Below the pieces are notes generated by a model. The model saw nothing but the letters and a program-made list of their open reading frames with translations, was not told the origin of the DNA and ran no database searches. From Diphasiastrum complanatum (Eukaryota > Streptophyta > Lycopodiopsida > Lycopodiales > Lycopodiaceae): 64,000 nucleotides of DNA. Shown piece after piece: positions 58,966 to 64,000 of this stretch. The translations under genes and the position numbers were made by a program. The first letter of the stretch is position 1. Each line of letters starts with the position of its first letter. The stretch is from contig CM055113.1 of NCBI GenBank assembly GCA_029204225.1, positions 16,125,745 to 16,189,744 on the forward strand, in the 5' to 3' direction.

Positions 58966-59652
58966 CTAAAAAAACCGAGGCTTCCATGCCTCATCATGAC
59001 CACAAAGATCATACAGATCAAGATTGTACCATGAGCAATATTCAAGATTAAGCATACTAGCTTCACTAGTCCAAAAAATATGAACTCTATCCAAAATGGA
59101 TCTAATCTTGAAACCATACTCAAACTTGATCAAATTAAGGCTAAATACTTTCTTGAGGGTGTAAGTGTCCTCAGTGGATGCTTCACTTAACCTCACAAGA
59201 AGTTTACAATATGCCTCAATACATGAAAAAACTCCTTCTTTCAAACTATGAGTTCTAAACTCATACTTGCTCTTACTCAATTTAAGAGCATACAAATGAT
59301 GATACAACATCTTGCTTTCTAGATGTTTTGGAAACACAATCAAGTCACAAAAGACAAGAAGTAATTCCAAACTAAAAACTTCATTCAAGAACAGAATAGT
59401 CTTACTTGATCTTTGAGATAAGCAAATCTCAATTAGGCAAGATAGATCATTAATCAAAGAAAAAGAAAAATAGGTGAGTAAAACAAAATGAATACCACCT
59501 TTACTTTTCTTTTCTTTTCCATGAAATAAGATCAAAAAGGACTCGGCCTTGTACAATGATGAAGATCTCCTTGGACATGCATGTTGAGGATACTCCTCCT
59601 CAAACCTTGACCTCATCACAGCTTGATTACTTGCCATAGTATTGTGATGCAC
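58966..59652 (-). CDS. Copia G RT-like module protein
   Basis: 228-codon minus frame related to the element H protein. It reads FEEEYPQHACPRRSSSLYKA, SCLIEICLSQRSSKTILFLN, HLESKMLYHHLYALKLSKSK, then EAYCKLLVRLSEASTEDTYT LKKVFSLNLIKFE. The order corresponds to the copia RT entry (SKWxFxIKY, then YKARLVAKGFSQ...DYxxVFSP) as in element H. It ends KPRFF near 58966 without YVDD or RNase H. It overlaps the pol frame above by 26 bp. Unknown function; probably a highly diverged pol remnant. Confidence 0.5.
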   Translation of the reverse strand: MHHNTMASNQAVMRSRFEEEYPQHACPRRSSSLYKAESFLILFHGKEKKSKGGIHFVLLTYFSFSLINDLSCLIEICLSQRSSKTILFLNEVFSLELLLVFCDLIVFPKHLESKMLYHHLYALKLSKSKYEFRTHSLKEGVFSCIEAYCKLLVRLSEASTEDTYTLKKVFSLNLIKFEYGFKIRSILDRVHIFWTSEASMLNLEYCSWYNLDLYDLCGHDEAWKPRFF

Positions 59653-60484
59653 TATGAGACACTATGCTCTCGGCCACTTCCAAGATAGAAAATAGATCTT
59701 CAAAATCAAGAACTTCTCCATGCTCAAACACCTTCGAGATAGAGAGTGTAAAGGGTATGTAGCCTTCCTTGGTGGATAAGCATCCAACCATGATCCACAG
59801 ACTAGGATCACCATCCTTCTTTCTTTCCAAGAAACCACATACAAAGCAATAGTCTTCAAGAACACTAAGGTATACAACCTTAGGCTTATAGCTGAACAAG
59901 ACTTCATAAAGTGCACTCCTTCCATTATCTTCATAACTCCATAAAGTTTTGCATGATGGAACATACACATGCACCAAAAAACTTGAAGAGACAAGACATA
60001 GCCAAATGTAACTTGTGGATCCATCAATAGTACATGCAAAGCAAAAAACACCTTCTTGGCTTACTGATAAAGAAAGATGAACATCGGAATGTTCCAACTC
60101 CATAGAATGTTCTGCCTTTTTGGAAGACATTAAATATGGATCCATAAGTGATTTTGCCATAGAATAAGCCACTCTTGGCTTGATCTCCTTGACTATAATA
60201 GGCATAGACCTGAAGTTGGAAACATACAACTTCCTATGCCATAGCTCCTCCTTGGAAACATAAGTCATCAATGCAGTATCACATAAACTTGAATTTTCAT
60301 GCACATCTAGCTTGAAAATACCTCCATATCTAGATCCACTTGCAAGGATCTTATCTTCTTTCTTTATGAAACAACCATTGATATTGAAATCTAGTTCATA
60401 ACCATCATCTAACAACTTTCCTACACTAATCACACTCTTTGTGAGATTAGGCACATAGAGAACATTGGAAAGTGTAAAATTCAT
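59627..60484 (-). CDS. Copia G pre-integrase/integrase, internally deleted
   Basis: Pre-integrase region (LSNVLYVPNLTKSVISVGKL, ILASGSRYGGIFKLDVHENS, LWHRKL) and the start of the integrase core (MELEHSDVHLSLSVSQEGVF with the first Asp). After WLCLVSSSFLVHV the core is deleted and the frame resumes at LYEVLFSYKPKVVYLSVLED (normally PYEVLYGKKPxVxxLRVFG). Second Asp and Glu are lost, yet the frame is open to the end. The protease just upstream (about 60630) reads WYINSGATTHMS with Asn for the catalytic Asp, then a stop. Confidence 0.78.
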   Translation of the reverse strand: MNFTLSNVLYVPNLTKSVISVGKLLDDGYELDFNINGCFIKKEDKILASGSRYGGIFKLDVHENSSLCDTALMTYVSKEELWHRKLYVSNFRSMPIIVKEIKPRVAYSMAKSLMDPYLMSSKKAEHSMELEHSDVHLSLSVSQEGVFCFACTIDGSTSYIWLCLVSSSFLVHVYVPSCKTLWSYEDNGRSALYEVLFSYKPKVVYLSVLEDYCFVCGFLERKKDGDPSLWIMVGCLSTKEGYIPFTLSISKVFEHGEVLDFEDLFSILEVAESIVSHSASQYYGK

Positions 60485-60723
60485 AGAAGATGTAAGTTTT
60501 AAGGAACGACTTCCAACACCTTCAATTGCACATGCATCACCAACTGCTGTGTATATTGATGTCTTAGAATCTAGAACAGATTCAATAGAAACAAAAGAAT
60601 CTTTGGATCAACTCATATGAGTTGTTGCTCCACTATTAATATACCATGATACATCATTAAAAGGTAAAGAAGAAAAACTAGACATCAGAAGAGATGCATC
60701 TCCACAACTTGCATGTGAGTCTT

Positions 60724-61161
60724 CTATGATACAACTGGTTTGAACTTCTTGTGTCTTGTTCTTGAAGCTGACTCATCTTCTAGTCCACCATAGTCTTTGT
60801 TCTTTGTTTTTTTCTTGGTGAAGGCACGAGAGTACTGGTTCTTACTCCTCTTTCTTGACTTGATCTTGGCTTCTTGAAGGTTCTTCAGAGTCTCCCAAGT
60901 CTTCTTTGCTGAGGTGCATGAACTAATCTCTCTCAACATGTCATCAGAGATGTTAAATTTGATGATATGTAGAGCAATTCTTGCTCTCTTTTTGAATCTC
61001 TGAGCCTCATCAAAAGCTGCAGGTTCAACTTTAGTTCCAGTTACAATATCCATTACACCATAGAGAATCAACAAGGATTCTATCCTATCCTTCCAAACTG
61101 AATAGTTAAAGGTGTATAGTCTTTCACTAGCTTGAAAGAAACAATCTCCTACAGATGCCAT
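60724..61161 (-). CDS. Copia G Gag, shortened
   Basis: MASVGDCFFQASERLYTFNY opens like the Gag of A and B; UBN2 words FKKRARIALHIIKFNISDDM and EISSCTSAKKTWETLKNL follow. The middle of Gag is deleted: after EAKIKSRKRSKNQYSRAFTK it passes to a basic end without zinc knuckle (FKPVVS). 145 residues compared with about 280 before the knuckle in A. Confidence 0.78.
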   Translation of the reverse strand: MASVGDCFFQASERLYTFNYSVWKDRIESLLILYGVMDIVTGTKVEPAAFDEAQRFKKRARIALHIIKFNISDDMLREISSCTSAKKTWETLKNLQEAKIKSRKRSKNQYSRAFTKKKTKNKDYGGLEDESASRTRHKKFKPVVS

Positions 61162-62561
<1,400 letters not shown>

Positions 62562-62575
62562 AAGATTTTTGAACT

Positions 62576-62944
62576 TTACAAAGGACTCAAAAACTTCACT
62601 CTAAGATAAACCCAAGAGTATCTTGATCTATCATCAATAAAAGTGACATACATAAGAGCTCCACCATTAGATTCATGTGAAAATGAATGAACATCCGAGT
62701 GTATAAGGTCAAGAGGAGAGTTGGATCTTGTCAAAGATCTCTTGAAAGGTAGCTTATGAGATATGGAGAGTCCACAAGCTTCACAAAGCTTGCCACACTT
62801 CGATATGGTTTTGGGAAGTCCACTTGCTAGCTCCTTTGTCACCATGGTCTCCATAGCTTTGTAGTTAGAATGGCCTAACCTTTTGTGCCACAATTCCACT
62901 TGAGTGAGCTCCTCCCTTGCCATGTTCACACTTCCAACCATCAC
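62576..62944 (-). pseudogene. Copia F pre-integrase and integrase start
   Basis: MAREELTQVELWHKRLGHSN, CEACGLSISHKLPFKRSLTR, LDLIHSDVHSFSHESNGGAL and MYVTFIDDRSRYSWVYL with the first catalytic Asp; a frame change near 62600 separates it from the rest of the core. Confidence 0.85.
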
Positions 62945-63165
62945 ATTAGCATCCTATTTGACTAACCTCTCTTCCTTGAAACCACTAGCAACACATTTTT
63001 CATCTTTCAAGATAGAACATGCTCCATGCTTGAAATGTACATCTAATCCACTATCCATAAGTTGTCCTACACTCAACAAGTTCTTTGTAATTGAAGGTAC
63101 ATAAAGAACATTGTCTAGATCTACTTTTTTAGATGATCCTATACATAAAGGAATGGATCCAACGC

Positions 63166-63563
63166 CTACAATCTTACATTCTTGATCACTTGCAGTGAAG
63201 ATAAATCTCTTAGAATTATTGTAAGAAAGTAGATTAGAAAGTAGTCTTTTTGGTGAGTCATGTGGGAGCTTGCCCCAATATCAATCCACCAAGTGTCTTG
63301 ATTGGATGTTTGTGGTGAGGATACCATCAAAGATAGATTGCATTCTTCCTCCTCCTCCTTAAGCACAAGGTTGTCTTGATTGTCCTTCTCTTGGGCATTC
63401 TTCTTCTTGTAGCACTCGGATGCAAAATGTCCCTTTTTTCCACAAAAGAAACACTTTAGCTTCTTCTTGTCCTTCTTGCTCTTGCCTTTGGAACTTGATG
63501 CTCCATCCTTGTTCTCCATCTCCATGTCTTGAGACTTCTTGGATGGAAACTTTTTCTTCTTGC

Positions 63564-63566
<3 letters not shown>
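63166..63566 (-). pseudogene. Copia F Gag end and protease
   Basis: Lysine-rich linker (KGKSKKDKKKLK), CCHC knuckle CFFCGKKGHFASEC, and the protease site in DTWWIDIGASSHM, where the usual DSG is DIG. The frame upstream is lost in a GA array (63567-63610), where it reads as serine-leucine. A frameshift near 63170 separates it from pre-integrase. Confidence 0.85.
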
Positions 63567-63602
<36 letters not shown>

Positions 63603-63610
63603 GAGAGAGA
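63567..63610. repeat. (GA)n microsatellite at the other end of copia F
   Basis: About 44 bp of GA with one CA interruption, followed by ACACACAAAC and a CATACATTCATGC run to about 63660. Confidence 0.93.
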
Positions 63611-63666
63611 TGACACACACAAACATTCTCACACGTACACATACATTCATGCATTCACTCATGTAC

Positions 63667-64000
63667 GTACACCTAGAAAAATGACCATCAGCTTTCCTCC
63701 TAAACCATCAGTCGCCATCCAAATGAAGTTTTTCCATTCTAAAATTTATAAGATCTTGCCTTTATCAAAAATTTATAATCCCAAAGGCAATTACTTATAC
63801 TCATAATTTGTTTGAGAGGGGGGGGAACGGCTAGTTAGGCATGTGTCACATGGGTGGGTCACATGTATGATATTCTTTGCTGTTGTTGGGTTGGGTTGAG
63901 TGGTTAGACCATCAACTCTAACAACTTTACTCACTTGTCGCCACGTTAGGTAATGTTTTTTGTAACCATTGGCATGGGCCATGCAAGGCCCAAGGACTAC
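63667..64000. repeat. Dispersed repeat, copy 2, cut by the window end
   Basis: Matches 20175-20520 from GTACACCTAG to GGCCCAAGGACTAC. The G tract is reduced to about 9 bases. Confidence 0.85.

Overview
This window looks like intergenic DNA from a large plant genome. I see no bacterial operons or ribosome binding sites. It is AT-rich and built mainly of nested Ty1/copia LTR retrotransposons, very long (CT)n/(GA)n arrays, GC-richer minisatellites and short captured fragments of plant genes. The copia elements carry plant-type tRNA-iMet primer sites (TGGTATCAGAGC). The captured pieces resemble glucosidase II alpha and a TMK-type receptor kinase. The long (CT)n arrays and an intronless secreted pectin-lyase-fold gene would fit a fern or other seed-free plant, but that is inference.

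Layout. 1-2580: a diverged dispersed repeat, two CT arrays and a glucosidase II alpha fragment with in-frame stops. 2581-14521: a 2.3-2.5 kb direct tandem duplication; the first unit is split by a nearly complete 7.1 kb minus-strand copia element (A, 4049-11157; target duplication TAATG) that carries a foreign coiled-coil ORF. 14.5-20 kb: minisatellites, a PIF1/Helitron-type helicase exon, an Ulp1-like protease fragment and unidentified mobile-element ORFs on both strands. 20-25 kb: an orphan exon, a second TMK-derived scrap, and a decayed copia (E) with an LTR of family D lodged in its integrase. 25309-26871: the only intact non-transposon gene I see. 27-29.3 kb: empty, then extremely AT-rich.

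29.3-34.2 kb and 45.2-50.2 kb are two copies of one ~5 kb repeat holding a decayed copia integrase, an LTR (K) and exon-like remnants. Between them lie element H (34.2-36.9 kb), whose open frame looks like repeated, diverged modules of the copia reverse-transcriptase N-terminus; a TMK receptor-kinase fragment; LTR C with internal repeats; a decayed gag; and a solo LTR of family D with a perfect 5-bp target duplication (GTGAT). 51.2-54.8 kb: copia B, cut off in pol by the second copy of the helicase/minisatellite repeat (54.8-57.8 kb). 57.8-61.9 kb: copia G (minus). 61.9-63.6 kb: a copia F fragment bounded on both sides by GA arrays. The last 330 bp repeat sequence from 20.2 kb.

Apart from the pectin-lyase-fold gene nothing here need be a host gene. 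The interest is in how the elements are nested, what they have captured, which cis motifs their LTRs share (CACACGTGTG, CCAAT arrays), and the position of long CT/GA arrays at rearrangement boundaries. Repeat relationships and boundaries were judged by eye and may be off by a few to tens of bases unless a target duplication is quoted.
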